Below are positions 46,288 to 58,130 of a stretch of DNA of 64,000 bases, one piece after another. Every line of letters begins with the position of its first letter. The first letter of the stretch is position 1. The stretch spans positions 59,975,301 through 60,039,300 of the forward strand of contig CP136061.1 of assembly GCA_032622095.1 (NCBI GenBank), in the 5' to 3' direction. The position numbers were made by a program, and so were the translations under genes. The DNA is from Siphonodentalium dalli (taxonomy: Eukaryota > Mollusca > Scaphopoda > Gadilida > Siphonodentaliidae). Under the pieces are notes generated by a model, which worked only from the letters and a program-made list of their open reading frames with translations, did no database searches and was not told where the DNA came from.

Positions 46288-46890
46288 TCATTTCCCCATA
46301 TTTATATTTGTTCTCCTTTGGAAGAATAACCGGATAATGTTGCACACGGAATTCATAATTACTTTGTCTTCATTTTTAATTATAAAAATTAATTTATCAT
46401 CATCGTTCATGTTTGTAAAGTGTATGTTATTAGTGTTAGCAACATCAAATAATTCTTTCCTGAGGTCAGTGTACGCACTGCATTCCATTATGAAATGTTT
46501 TTCAGTTTCAACTTTTTTCCCATCACACATGAGACAAATTCTGTCTTTTAATAACGTCTTTGGTTGTGTGTGTCGGCCTTTTTCTATAGCTAATATATGA
46601 TTGCTAACACGCAGTCGGGTGAACATTTCTCTTGCCGTTGGTGATCGGACGTGTTTGAGGTATGGTTCTATTTCATATTTGTCTTTGAACGTTCTATATG
46701 TTCGTAGTTTATTAGCACCATTCTTTTTGTCGTCATCGAATATATCTTTTTTGAAATTATTTACATGTTCTGATTTTAGTCTCTCAATTATAAGTTTGTC
46801 GGTGAATCCTATCGTTTTATTAGACTGTGATATATTGATACCGCTTTTTGCAAGATGTGTGTCCCACGTTGGAAGATTACATAATAGTGA
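46288..46890 (-). pseudogene. LINE C-terminal zinc-knuckle region
   Basis: Continues the RT frame after a single TAA (46891-46893). YEIEPYLKHVRSPTAREMFT leads into RLRVSNHILAIEKGR, then CLMCDGKKVETEKHFIMECS, the C-x2-C...H...C knuckle. It stops after TNINMGK. Confidence 0.8.
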
Positions 46891-48230
46891 TTATGTGAAC
46901 GAATCATGTATTATATTTCCCGGTTGTGCAAAACGAAGTTTATTTAGATATTTGAACATATTCCCGATGGCATTAATTGCTATGGGGTATCGACCTAGTT
47001 CAGCCCTAGAAGCATGATTTGACGCTTTTCTATTGAGTTGTAGTATATTTTTACAGAACTTTAAATGTGTCTGCTCAAGAGGGTAGTTATCAACAAACGG
47101 AAATTTCAATTCAGCAGCCCATATTTCGCAACCATACAACAGAATAGGCATTATTAATTTGTCAAACAATTTACATTTAGTACTGAGAGATAATTCTGTC
47201 TGTGAATTCAATGAATTCGTCATGAAATACATAGCCTTTGAAGCTCGCCCGCTCAAGTTTTCACAAGCTCTCTCCATTTTACCGTCAAAACTGAAAATGA
47301 GACCCAAGTATTTATATTCTTCAACTACTTCTAACGACTCTCCATTTATATAACACTTATTATCCATATGCAACTTCCGTTTATTTGGCTTAAATATCAT
47401 GCATTTTGTTTTGTCTAAATTAACCGTTAGATTATTATTATAAGTATATTTTTGCAATTCATTCAAAGAATTTTGCAAACCCTCGGCTGTTTCAGACAGT
47501 AAAACGAGATCATCAGCAAAAAGTAAGTGACTAATCGGGCGATTGTTTATGTAGTACGGATGGCCCATGTTATTGAATTGTCTGCCAATATCGTCAATGA
47601 ATATTTTGAAAAGGGTGGGCGACAACGACTATCCTTGTCGTACTCCTATTTTCGATAGCAAAGGGGGGACCAAATCCTGCTGACGTTTTAACGGAATAAA
47701 AACTCGACTTATAAATGGACTGTAGAATCGAGAATACCGACCCGTTAACACCAATACCTTGAAGTTTTGTAAATAAAATAGATCTATCAACGGAATCGAA
47801 TGCTTTCTTGAAGTCTACAAAGGCAGTATATAGAGGTAGTTTCTGCTCTTTTTTCTTATTCACTAACGTACGCAAGACGAACGCACTTTCGATTGAACTG
47901 CGATTTTTTCTAAATCCGAATTGATTATCGCTTATAAGTTTGTTTGTTTCTAAAACGTTGTCGATTCTAGAGTTAATAATTTTATTGAACAGTTTTCCAA
48001 CATTACTACTCAGGGAAATTGGCCTGTAATTGTTTGGATCATGTCTGTTTCCTTTCTTATATAATGTTTTGATGAATTAATGACTCCAGCATAATGGATA
48101 ATGTCATGACTTCAAGACATGGTTGAAAAGTCTTGTCACGTCATCTATTACCAACGGAATTTTTGTCTTTAGTAACTCATTCGGAATATTATCTAAGCCT
48201 GTCGCTTTACTGTTTTTCAATTGCCTTAAT
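46891..48230 (-). pseudogene. LINE reverse transcriptase
   Basis: On the minus strand below 48230: LKNSKATGLDNIPNELL, NNYRPISLSSNVGKLF, DNQFGFRKNRSSIESAF, motif A as YTAFVDFKKAFDSVDR (47594-47875 frame). After a shift in a six-C run GVRQG appears with a stop where Cys is usual, then SPTLFKIFIDDI and motif C as LLFADDLVLLSETAEGL. NLDKTKCMIF and YKYLGLIFSFDG (thumb) and LLYGCEIWAAE follow, ending at 46891. Catalytic Asp residues are intact. Confidence 0.85.
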
Positions 48231-48232
48231 GC

Positions 48233-48835
48233 CTAAAGTACTTCCGTGGCAGTTATGTCACTATTATTAAGATCTATCAGTAATTCACTCTGACGTTCGG
48301 CGAGATATTGAAAATTTGTTTCAGGTGTATCGCGACAGAGTAATTGGTCGAAAACATCAACAGCTTCATCAGGGTGAAGGTCAACATCTTTTGCTTGTGC
48401 TTTGTTCATTCGCAAGCTTTTGATTATATCCCAATACACCGATGGGTCGCTACATCCTAGCCTATCTATTTTTTCAGACATTTGTAACCGAAATAATTTA
48501 GATTTCAGTTTCGTTTCTCTTTTGTATAAGTTCTTTGCATTGAAAAACTTTAATTGTAGAGTTTTATCCCGGGGATTCTTTTTCATTTGACTAACCACAT
48601 TTCCCATACTTGTTTTCAAATCTTTACAACGTTGATCAAACCATATACGTTTTCGTTGCTGTCGTTTCCTATGTGTTATCTTAACATCTTTTGTTGAAGC
48701 TTGATTAATGCATTTGAATATTTCGCTTAGGTGATGAGTTGCGCTTTCGGTGCCTTCGGGATTTTCCTGAAATTCATCAGACTTTTTTGAATATGTGGCT
48801 CGTATAAAAACCTTTCGCTTTATCGGAACTACCAT
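48233..48835 (-). pseudogene. LINE linker between endonuclease and RT
   Basis: A 200-codon frame joined to the endonuclease by a shift in a six-A run (48784-48789). It has RKRIWFDQRCKDLKTSM (the PWFD-type motif), a long basic helix, and DPSVYWDIIKSLRMNKA, the usual 'FWK.I..L' element before the RT. Confidence 0.75.
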
Positions 48836-49744
48836 CGCACCATTTCACCTTGACACTTCGATGGGTGTATTTATATTTAAGTGTTTGTGTTTCAAATTTA
48901 CACACTTTGAAGTTTAGATGCACCGAGAGCTGACTGTGGTCTGATAATTTTGTTGGGGGTTTTACACAAAAGTACGTGACATCGTATAAATACTTTTCAT
49001 TTGTTATTACATAATCAACTATGCTGGCTCCATTGTATTGGTAGCTGGTTAATTTACCTAGAGAATCGCCAAGTTTTCTGCCGTTGACTATTCTTAGGCC
49101 ACTTGATTTACAAATACTGAGGAGCTGTTTCCCAAAATCATTGCAGATTTTATCGAGACTAGCTCTTTCTTTTACGGAATCAAGCATATAGTTGTCATGC
49201 ACTAAAATATGTCTGGCGTCATCGTGTGCAACAAAATCCGGTTTGCCTCCGGTTCTAGCATTGAAATCCCCCCAAGAATAATCAGCTGGTCCGATTTCAA
49301 CTTCGCAAGATCATTCGCGAGATCACTAAAAATGTTCTCACGTTTGTCGCCTGTTTTCCAAATACTTGAATTGATTGGAGGTATATACACAGAAATGAAC
49401 ACGATGTTTGTTTCTAATCCGAACATTTTACCTTCAAATTCAACCCACAACGTCGTGCCATGCACACGCTTAACTTTCTTGATATATTGTTTATATACGG
49501 AACGACAATAAAACGCAATCCCGCCTCTCGCATTCATTTCTTTTCTGCAAAAGTCTAAACAATGATATTCTGGAATTTGGATGTTCACGATATCGTTATG
49601 CCAGGTTTCTGTTAAAGTAATAAAATCATAACGATTTATCAGCTTAATAAAATCATGTGCATTCACCTTCTTTGTGAGTCCCTGAATATTCCAAACAGTA
49701 TAGCAAATATTTTTCGAATCGTGTAGTTCGCTTTCTAAATTCAT
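48777..49744 (-). pseudogene. LINE APE endonuclease
   Basis: Motifs: ICYTVWNIQGLTKK at the start, FITLTETWHND with the catalytic Glu, ARGGIAFYCRS, VFISVYIPP. After a one-base shift in a six-C run (49268-49273) GDFNARTG continues, then NDFGKQLLSICKSSGLRIVN, GASIVDYVIT and LSDHSQLSVHLN with the catalytic Asp-His. All hallmark residues are present across the two frames. Confidence 0.85.
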
Positions 49745-50339
49745 TTTGTTTTAAATATATGATCGGAGGTAATCGGATACAAATCCAGGAACACGTAGTA
49801 CCGGTACATGCGCAAAGAGCCGAGAACATATATCTATATATAGCCTTATAGGAATACATGCATCATTATATATCTTTCTAACCCAGAATAATTAATATAC
49901 AATCCCGGATATACAAAATGATGTATCTGATCAATATGACAAATTGAAACCGCTGGATTCTATTAGCTAGAATTTACACAAAAACTTCTTTGAAATTAAA
50001 GAAATATTTTGTGTGTAAATACAGTAGCACCATGTCTAGGCCTAGTTAAAGACAACATTAACAGTAAAAGAGCTTATAACCCACAAAAAAATAGCTCAAT
50101 GGTCATTAGTATAATTTTTAAATATCTCAGCTTATATAGCATTTTCATTACATATCTGAAATTGTTCTACTAATAACACCTGAAAATTGCAAGAGATGCT
50201 CACTTAACATAATCAAACCACTACGTAAAGAACTTGTGTCCGTTGAGTTTCTGCATATCTTCGTCGCAGTGTTAATATGCTTCTATATATGTGTGGGGCT
50301 CCCTGCAGGGTAATGGATTTTTTTTATTTTATGTCCTAA
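49745..50339. other. LINE 5' flank/UTR
   Basis: Probably includes the LINE 5' UTR; no initiator or internal promoter motif could be defined. Confidence 0.35.
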
Positions 50340-50507
50340 AAATTGTAAGAAACATTTATTTTAAAAAAATGATAAAAAATTGTTAGGCCAATGCATTCTC
50401 TTATATATGCGAGGCGATCTATGGTCGACTCGCATATATAAGAGAATGCATTGGCACAGGGTAAAAAAAATCCCGACTTACGACTGGATTTGATATGGCG
50501 GGTCACA
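50340..50507 (-). repeat. Right, inverted copy of TGTGACCCGCC hairpin repeat
   Basis: Inverted and about 95% like 45895-46080 over the hairpin (stem 50387-50455) and the TGTGACCCGCC end at 50507. Between the two copies lies the whole LINE. They may be the long terminal inverted repeats of one ~4.6-kb element or two independent MITEs. Confidence 0.8.
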
Positions 50508-50660
50508 AATAGTCTCCATCCACACCCATACAATATGAGTCACAACAATAATTGAACTTTCCTGACTTATGTTCAGTACAAACAGACGAGGTACTTGTTA
50601 ACTGACACAAGAGGTATAACATTTTTCAACGGAGAAGTCTTAACAATGTAATCCGAGACT

Positions 50661-50874
50661 TCAAAATCGATGAAAAATTTTCCTTGTTGCACTGACATCT
50701 AAGTATGCAACCGTGGCATTTGTAGATGTCTTTGAGCCACACTCGACATTGTACCCATCGATTTCTTGCAAAAATATCGCTGCGAGCATTGTAGCATTCC
50801 AAACCAAAGCACCGTTTTGCTTCTTAATTCGGTCAACAAATTGTTCTTGTGTTGACAGTCTTGACACCGATAAG
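50661..50874 (-). CDS. Candidate terminal exon, unknown protein
   Basis: On the minus strand an acceptor (TATTTTTACTAATAG) opens 71 codons, starting in phase 2 and ending at TGA. Segments include RLSTQEQFVDRIKKQNGALV, AAIFLQEIDGYNVECG and TNATVAYLDVSATRKIF; composition and amphipathic spacing look protein-like. No family recognised and no partner exon found. Confidence 0.35.
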
Positions 50875-51459
50875 CTATTAGTAAAAATATGAACCTTACA
50901 AATTGTCACTTATATTCCCCTCATACTATATGGACTTGAATAGTTGTTTTCTTTCTGTTTACGATTAACAATTGAGACAATATTTCGGATCCTTATAGTT
51001 GACATCGACAGAATAAATATCTAAAATGGTCCATGTAATTTTTAAACCTGGCATAAAATCCATAAATTGAATATTTAAGCCGATGTACAACATTCACAAA
51101 TTTTCCTCGATCTGTAAATTTGGCCAACAGTTGACAGAGGCGTGTCGGAAAAAAATTCCAGTCATATATGATCATTTCTTGCTTTTGACCATTTTTGGGA
51201 CCAACCCACCTACCCCTTGACCCAAAATGTTTTCCGGTTTTGCAAATTTGTCCAGCCATTTATTGACACCCACCCCTAGTAGCATGAAAACAAGCATTTA
51301 CGGGAGAGAAATTCTATATTTAAAAACACATGTAACCTATATACTAATATGGCAGGAGATTTATGTTTGAAGTTAGTCAACTATTAAAATATAAATGATT
51401 ACAGAGTCATGTGGTACCGTGTCATAGAACTGTTCTATAAATATAGAATCTTACAGTTA
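50875..51459. other. Non-coding interval with C-rich dispersed-repeat traces
   Basis: GGACCAACCCACCTACCCC and ACACCCACCCCTAGTAGCATG resemble strings near 22940-23080 (ACCCCACCCCTGCTGTGGTAGCAT), suggesting copies of one dispersed repeat. Confidence 0.4.
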
Positions 51460-52020
51460 TTGTCATGGGTTGGCGTCCGTCATCCGTCTGTCCGTCCGTC
51501 AACAATTTCCGTTATCACACCATACAAGTCACATATATCACCCGATCGTCCCAAAACTGCATATGGATGTTCAGGGTGACCTCTAGACGGGAGCCATCTT
51601 AGGTTTCAAATTTGAAACCATCGGCACACCCTGCAGCCCGCATTTATTGGATAATTGTTTTTGAAACTGTGCAGGCATGTAGAGGTTCACTTCTAAATGG
51701 GAGCTATCGAGTTTGAAAAATGAAAAACAATGCCGCCGGCAGCCATTTTGGATTTTACTCTTTGCATGACTAAATCCTTTGGCACACGCTACAGACCACA
51801 CCCCTCATCCGATCATCGCCACATTAATATGTATCTTCAGGGTGACCTGTAGATATGAGCCATCTCAGATTGTACCCTTTCTAGTAGTATCACTGCATAC
51901 TTTGGCACTCCATACAGCCAAACATTTTCATCCGATTAATCCCAAACTGCTTATGCATATAAATTTTCTGTGTTCCCTATCGCTCTATGGACTGTAGTAT
52001 GTGGCATGATCCCATTTCCA
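51460..52020 (+). repeat. CGTCCGTC dispersed repeat with ~150-bp modules
   Basis: Starts GGCGTCCGTCATCCGTCTGT. Degenerate modules follow, sharing ATCCGATCATC/ATCACCCGATCGTC, CCAAACTGC, ATATGNATNTTCAGGGTGACC, TGGGAGCCATCT and TTTGGCACACGCTACAG. It is a typical invertebrate dispersed repeat; mechanism unknown. Confidence 0.6.
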
Positions 52021-52289
52021 AGTTGATCTTCAGTGCCATTGACACTTTCATTGTATTTCTAATTTAGACCACGTGTTTATTTAAGCAGCGGAATCTAAAT
52101 CTAATTGCCACATATTTTATTGGAAAACGATGTTACTGATAGTGCTTTTCTTATGCAGTGTATTTATTTATATACTAGCAGGGTTACTCGGTGTTGCCCA
52201 GGTTAAAGTGATGTGAAACCCTCAGCATATTGTGGATATTTGGCGGGAATAGAGATTACTCTTGCTCAAAGTGTTACACGTATTCTCAT

Positions 52290-53014
52290 AAATTGTATAA
52301 AAACACGACGTGAAAAATACAAACTGAAGCTATTCTACAAGATGGTGAATGGCCAGGCACCAATATATCTAAGAAAAATTGTATAAAATCACGACGTGAA
52401 AAATACAAACTGAAGCAAATCTACAAGATGGTGTATGGCCAGGCACCAATATATCTAAGAACTTTAGTACCTCCAACTCACAGTCAGATATCGGGACGTG
52501 TCACCAGACAAGGCAATTGTTTTATGGTTCCAGTTTTCGATAATGAATATCACAGAAGATCCTTCCTTCCCTCGACAACCACTTTGTGGAATAACCTTGA
52601 CACAAGCAGGTTGCCATGGATTCAATAGTGACATTCTCAAAGTCATTGAATTCTAACATGAACAATATCCCTAAATGGTTTTATTATGCCTACACACGCG
52701 ATGCGCAGGTTTTGCACTCTCGACTTAGACTGCACTGTAGCCACTTAAATTACCACACCTATTCAAATTTTGTTTCTGACCAACCCATGTGTGCTTGCGG
52801 TGAGCTAGAGGATACCGAACATTATTTACTCGGATGCGAAAGATATGACTCACAAAGATCTTCATTACTAACCACAGTGTCTGGCCTTTGCAACATTGCA
52901 ACCGAGGTGCTACTCCGTGGTTCCACTGAACTCTTACATGATGATAATATAACTATTTTCAGAGAAGTACAAAAGTATATCCTAAGAACCAAACGATTCA
53001 AATTCAATCAGTAA
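52290..53014 (+). pseudogene. LINE C-terminal fragment with 86-bp tandem duplication
   Basis: An 86-bp unit encoding RREKYKLKLFYKMVNGQAPI is repeated (52290-52375, 52376-52461), shifting the frame. It continues VPPTHSQISGRVTRQG, FLPSTTTLWNNL, then in a new frame SRLRLHCSHLNYHTYSNFV, CACGELEDTEHYLLGCERY (zinc knuckle) and VQKYILRTKRF to a stop. 5'-truncated, non-functional, same broad type as the LINE at 30.5 kb. Confidence 0.8.
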
Positions 53015-53833
53015 TGACCCCGATGACTCATTCGTTAAACCACACACACGCACAATAACCTAATAAAATCGGAAGATATGCAATAATGAGCTAGTTTATA
53101 ACCTGACCACACAAGAAAACATTCCGCGTTCGAATTCATTGTGAACTGTTACCGTGGTGCGTCGTCGGCTCAGATGCTAAAAGTCAGCTCCTCAAAATAA
53201 TTCTGTCTACATCAGATTTTCCACATATCTTTAAATTCTCCTCTATCTGAAACATTACTATTCTGCCCTTTTCTCCCACTGACCTGATATTAATTTGTCT
53301 AACACCAACTATTATCAATACCAACTCTTAAACCCCTGTCACACTCAGGCCGGCGCTCTCACTGCGCTGCAAAAGTACCAGCATATGAGTAACACGCAGG
53401 AGGAGCGCCGAAAACTGTCGAAAATTGTCAAACTTTTAAAACAAAGTATGCTCCTATTGCGTTCCTACTTTGTCAAGTCTCACGCTCTTAGTGCGTTCAA
53501 GTCGCTGTCATTGTGATGCTAGTACGTTCACAATAAGTTCGCAAAACGTTCTCTGCGCGGGCGCGGAGAGTATAGATAGCGCCTCCTGCGTTCTCCAGTC
53601 ACAGTCAGTTTTTATGTTGTGGGGAAAATACCCAACACTCCGCAATAGATTAGCTGTCCGATTAAACTACTGTCACACTCCGCTGCGATCAGGCCGGCGC
53701 TTGTATTGCGCTGAAAAATAATCAAAGCGCCAAGCAAAGCGCAGTAAGGTATCCAAGAACGTATTGGTGACGCAGTTGACACTGGCTAGGACGGGAGAGA
53801 GTCTCCGTGATCGCCCCAGAACGCCAGAGCGCC

Positions 53834-53865
53834 GCGCTTGTTTTGTGCATGCACAAAACAAGCGC
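53834..53865. repeat. 32-bp perfect palindrome
   Basis: GCGCTTGTTTTGTGCA followed by its exact complement, present again (one mismatch) at about 55294-55325 in the right arm. Confidence 0.9.
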
Positions 53866-54654
53866 AGAGGTTCGGCGTTCTGACCAGGCGTAGTACCGTC
53901 GCCATGACAACGCAAAGCGTACTAACAACGCAATGACAACGACTTGAACGCATTAAGAGCGTTTACGGCGTGGAGGAAACGCAGTGAGAGCGCGTGAGAG
54001 CGTGAGAATTGACGTGACAAAGCAGGAACGCAATGGGTCGTACAAAGAGCGCGACGAAAACGTGATAAGCGGGATAGGAGCATAGCTTGTCACGCGCGCC
54101 GCATGTATAACTGGTGGGGGAGTTTCTCGTTTCGCGTGCGGGCTGACATTATCAATGGGTATTTTATTAGTTTTATTTATAGAATGGGAATTTTTGGGAT
54201 GATTAAAAGTCAAACTGCAAGCTGGAGGCCGAGTCCCGTATAAGGTGCATGTAGTTGGGGATATTCACTTTCGTTTATTGTGTTAATCAACGTTGATTAA
54301 TGTTGATTTTTGGTTTGTGATAAACTATATGTCAATTACAAATAAAATAAATTTCTGCAGCCCACTGGGGGTTGTGGTCGGAATCGGTCGAGTCGGCACC
54401 GGTTCGTTAATTAGGTGCTGGTTGTTATTGTTATTTAACGGAATTCTGCGTTGGTCATTCGCAAAACCAATATATTTTATATTCTACAATTACATTCTTG
54501 GGTTTATAATATATGATCTTGAGTGCGTTACCATTTCTGACATTGGTTCTCTTGTTTTAACAGATTGAAAATTTCTGACAATTTTCCGCGCTTCCACTGT
54601 GCGTTACTGGTATTTTGATACTTTTTCAACTCAAACCAAACGCCAGCCTGATCG

Positions 54655-54876
54655 CAAAGACACACGCAATAAAACTATATAATTCAGACATAACATATAT
54701 CTACCAAAGACACACGCAATACAACTATATAATTCAGACATAACATATACCTACCAAAGACACACACAATACAAATATATAATTCAGACATAACAGATAC
54801 CTACCAAAGACACACGCAATACAACTATATAATTCAGACATAACAGATACCTACCAAAGACACTCGCAATACAACA
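54655..54876 (+). repeat. 50-bp tandem repeat, ~4.4 copies
   Basis: CACACGCAATACAACTATAT followed by AATTCAGACATAACAKATAC and CTACCAAAGA repeats every 50 bases at 54661, 54711, 54761, 54811 and 54861 with few changes. It lies inside the fold-back element. Confidence 0.9.
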
Positions 54877-55482
54877 GTTGGTGTGAGCAGACCGCATTTC
54901 GAAGTGGGATCGTACTGTAAACCTGCTGTAAACGCCGGAAGAACGCCATGTATAACGCTTGGGCGTAAAGCGAGCGCCAGAGTCGCAGTGGCAGCACAAT
55001 GTGGACATTCTATGAGCGGGAACCAGTCCATAACACCCCATGACAGCGCAGAAAGAGCGCAATAAGTTTTGGACAGAGCCTCATTGAGCGTATTAAGGAC
55101 GGGAAAGGCACGTAGTGAGAATTTGATTAAGCTTACTGTAGTCGCAAAAGACAAGATTAATTCCTTGCTGCGACCACGAGAAGCTAATATGCGCTTTTGC
55201 TACGTCCACATAACGCTCACGTCGCTCGCTTGGCGCTTTGCTTTGCGCTGTCACGTCGACAGTACTACGTCCTGGTCAGAACGCCCAGCCTCTGCGCTTG
55301 TTTTGTGCATGCATAAAACAAGCGCGGCGCTCTGGCACCTATGGGCGACCATGGAGATCCTCGCCCGTTGTAGCCAGTGTCCACTGCGTCACCAATCGGT
55401 TCTTGGAGACCTTAGTACGTTTAGGTGGGCGCTTTGATACTTTTGCAGCGCAATAAGAGCGCCGGCCTGAGTGTGACAGGGG

Positions 55483-56391
55483 CTTTAGTCTCACTTAAAC
55501 CGTTTATTCCATAAAACTCAATTTCGACACACCTATCGAACGAGCCCACTACGTGAGTTGATGCGAGACAAAAACTAAATAAACGCCAACTGTGGGCACC
55601 AAATTGTCTGAAATACATCGCACTTAATTCAAGCATACTCACGACGTGGGCTCGGTCACATCGTAATCGGAGACGACACATATAAGCTATCAGCTTGCTG
55701 TCGAATCCCCTCCATACCATAACTTGTTATTATGTTGTAATTACTTTATGAATTATATGGATTAAATACTGTTTACACTAAATTGTATATTCAAATAGCA
55801 TCACAAAACATTATTCTTACACATGGAATGTAAGTAGTGGCTCGCCTTGTCAATTGTCATTTCGTTTATCGCGATTAATCCGTTCCACCAATAAAAAAGT
55901 ATTTATTTATTTTCTGCGTATACGTCAGACGTTATGGCATGAAACATGAACACCATAAACACATTAGTTCGCAAAATTTAAAGAGGACAATTGGGCTATA
56001 AATATACAGAGATGTATCAATCAATCCAATTGGTTAGACTAAGATTTTGATGACACCTGGCTATCATATCTCCATGAAGATACAGATGTTTTAAAGAAAT
56101 GTCCAGGTGCTCCTCTGTTCATTGCGCAATCTATTGGTGAAATATTCTCAGTTTAAAAGAAATGTTGCTATGCACGTATATCAACTACATCTGCCCGTCA
56201 CAGCGATATTTTGAGTGGTTTGTTATATTTGTTTGTGTGTGGATACTATATTGGATGGAACAGACTCAATTGTGTTATAATATATACATGATCAATTCTA
56301 ATATGCAATCCCCTGACGGTTCGAGGTCTCTCAGTTTGCAAGAATATGTGTACCTGTTAAATACAATGAGAAATATATGTTTAATGCTTTC
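55483..56391. other. Non-coding interval; possible LTR-type remnant
   Basis: On the minus strand 55730-55490 contains ACAATTTGGTGCCCACAGTT and a later GGAATAAACGG, loosely like an LTR edge with a primer-binding site and polyadenylation signal. No gag/pol or second LTR is present, so I leave it as unassigned. Confidence 0.25.
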
Positions 56392-56750
56392 TTCTATGTA
56401 TCTATTTTGCTAGCTCATTACATGTTTTTAACACGCACGAGTTGATTCATCGTATCATTTGAGAAGAACTTGTATGAATATCATGGTTATTGGCACTAAA
56501 CATATTTTTATCAGTTTTTGGTGACCCTCCCGTCCCTATTTCAGGTGGAGGCGGCGCTTCGTTTTTCATCATTCTATGTATCTATTTTGCTAGCTCATTA
56601 GACGTTTTTAACACGCACGATTTGATTCATCGTGTCATTTGAGAAGAACTTGTATGAATATCATGGTTATTGGCACTAAACATATTTTTATCAGTTTTTG
56701 GTGACCCTCTCGTCCCTATTTCAGGTGGAGGCGGCGCCTCTTTTTCATCA
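56392..56750 (+). repeat. 180-bp tandem duplication
   Basis: 56392-56571 and 56572-56750 are about 96% identical (TTCTATGTATCTATTTTGCT ... GTGGAGGCGGCGC ... CATCA). The high identity implies a recent duplication at the head of the satellite array. Confidence 0.9.
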
Positions 56751-58130
56751 TTAAACCACACACTTAGACTCATGGAAATATAATCAAAATATATACAACA
56801 TTGGTGAAATTGGCGAGTATACAAATTAGTATCAAATTTAGGCCCCCCCCCCCCATATCTCTCATCCAAACGGCCCCAATTTGGCGTATCTAAACCACAC
56901 GATTAGGTTTATCGTATCACGGAGAAGAATATGTATCAATCTGGTGGAAATCGGCGCTAAACATATTGTTTTTTTTTGTGTTCCTCTCACCATCTATGCA
57001 TCCTGACTTAAATGGCCCCACTTGTGACAGATTGTGACATCCTTAAACCACACGATTAGACTCCTGATATCATGGAGATGATTATTGATAAGTTTGGTTC
57101 TAATCGGCGACTAAATCATTTCGATCAAATTTATTGCCCACCGACCTCGTCTTTCACCAAAACAGCACCAACATGGCGTCTTTAAATCACACGATCAGAC
57201 TCCTCGTATTATGGATAAGAATGCATATCACTTTGGTGGAAATTGGCGCTAAAATTATTGCGTATCAATGTTGGTGCCCCTCTGCCTTTCAGTTCACCCC
57301 TGACTCGAATGACGCCACTTTTGACAGATTGAGCCAGACCATTAGACTCCTCATACCATGGGGAAGATATTGTATATTTGTGGTGGCAATCGGCGACTAA
57401 ACCCATTCTTATCAAATTGAGTGCCCCTCCAACAATCTTTCATCCAAACGACAGCAATTTGGAGTCTTTAAATCGCACAATTAGAGTCCTTGTATCATGG
57501 AGAAGAATATATATCAATTTGGTGGAAATCGGTCCTAAAATTAGTTTGATAAATTTTGGTACCCCCCTCCCCCTTCCGTGCATCCTTGACGCAAATTGCG
57601 CCACTTTTAGATTCCTCATATCATGGGAATGATTATATATAAGTTTCGTGGCAATCGGCGACAAACCTTTTTTTCTGCCCCTCCCCTTTTCTGCCCTGAC
57701 AACCGCGTCACTTAGAAATTCTAACCCACACCATTATCTTTCTCGTAAAATGTAACCCCTAGTAGACCCGTTTGGTGCCATATAGATGGCCCCTCGACGC
57801 TAAACTTAGTTAATCAATTTTGGTGCCCCTCTCCCCATATGTGCATCCCTTTTCGAACGGCGCCACTTTTGACGTATTTAAACCACACCATTAAATTCCT
57901 TATATCATGGGGACGATTATATATAAGTTTCATGGCAATCGGCGACAAAATTTTATTCTGCCCCTCCCCTTTTCTGCCCCTGGCAACAACGGCGTCACTA
58001 GAAAATTGTAACCCGCACCATTATCTTTCTGGTAAAACAATTACCCCTTATATATCCCTTTGGTGCCATCTGGGTGGTCCTCTATAAATTTCTATAGAAC
58101 ACAGACAGACAGACAGACATTCGCAAATAT
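56751..58130 (+). repeat. ~150-bp satellite array ending in (CAGA)n
   Basis: About nine diverged units share AAACCACACGATTAGACTCC, TATCATGGAGAAGAATATAT, TTTGGTGGAAATCGGCGC, ATCAAATTTTGGTGCCCCTC and ATGACGCCACTTTTGAC. The array ends with ACAGACAGACAGACAGACAT (58100-58119) and AGATAGCATTATGG. Tandem units plus a CAGA end resemble a dispersed invertebrate element; type unassigned. Poly-C near 56843. Confidence 0.8.

Larger units (their letters stand above)
46090..49744 (-). mobile_element. Nearly full-length LINE retrotransposon, minus strand
   Basis: Reading down from 49744: APE endonuclease (49744-48777), linker (48835-48233), reverse transcriptase (about 48230-46891) and a C-terminal zinc-knuckle region (46890-46288), then a 3' UTR with AATAAA near 46140. 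The reading frame is interrupted at three 6-base homopolymers (C/G run 49268-49273, A/T run 48784-48789, C/G run 47663-47668) and by a few stops (near 48231, 48120, 48070, 47635 and 46891). Otherwise it is continuous, so it is comparatively young. The clade is not assigned; it differs from the LINE at 30.5 kb. Confidence 0.85.
53333..55482. mobile_element. 2.15-kb GC-richer fold-back element with long inverted repeats
   Basis: Outer ends CCCCTGTCACACTCAGGCCG are perfect inverted repeats. A further ~280-bp block (about 53668-53950) is the inverted counterpart of the right end (about 55190-55482), both containing GCGTCACCAAT/ATTGGTGACGC and the 32-bp palindrome below. Internal sequence is rich in GCGC and CGCAATAAGAGCG phrases. 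The 53333 end and the inner 53668 copy suggest one element inserted into, or duplicated within, another. Target duplication not resolved. No transposase seen. Confidence 0.75.

Noticed and set aside
55490-55730. Possible LTR with primer-binding-site-like TTTGGTGCCCA
   Set aside because: No TG...CA bounded repeat, second LTR or gag/pol frame nearby.
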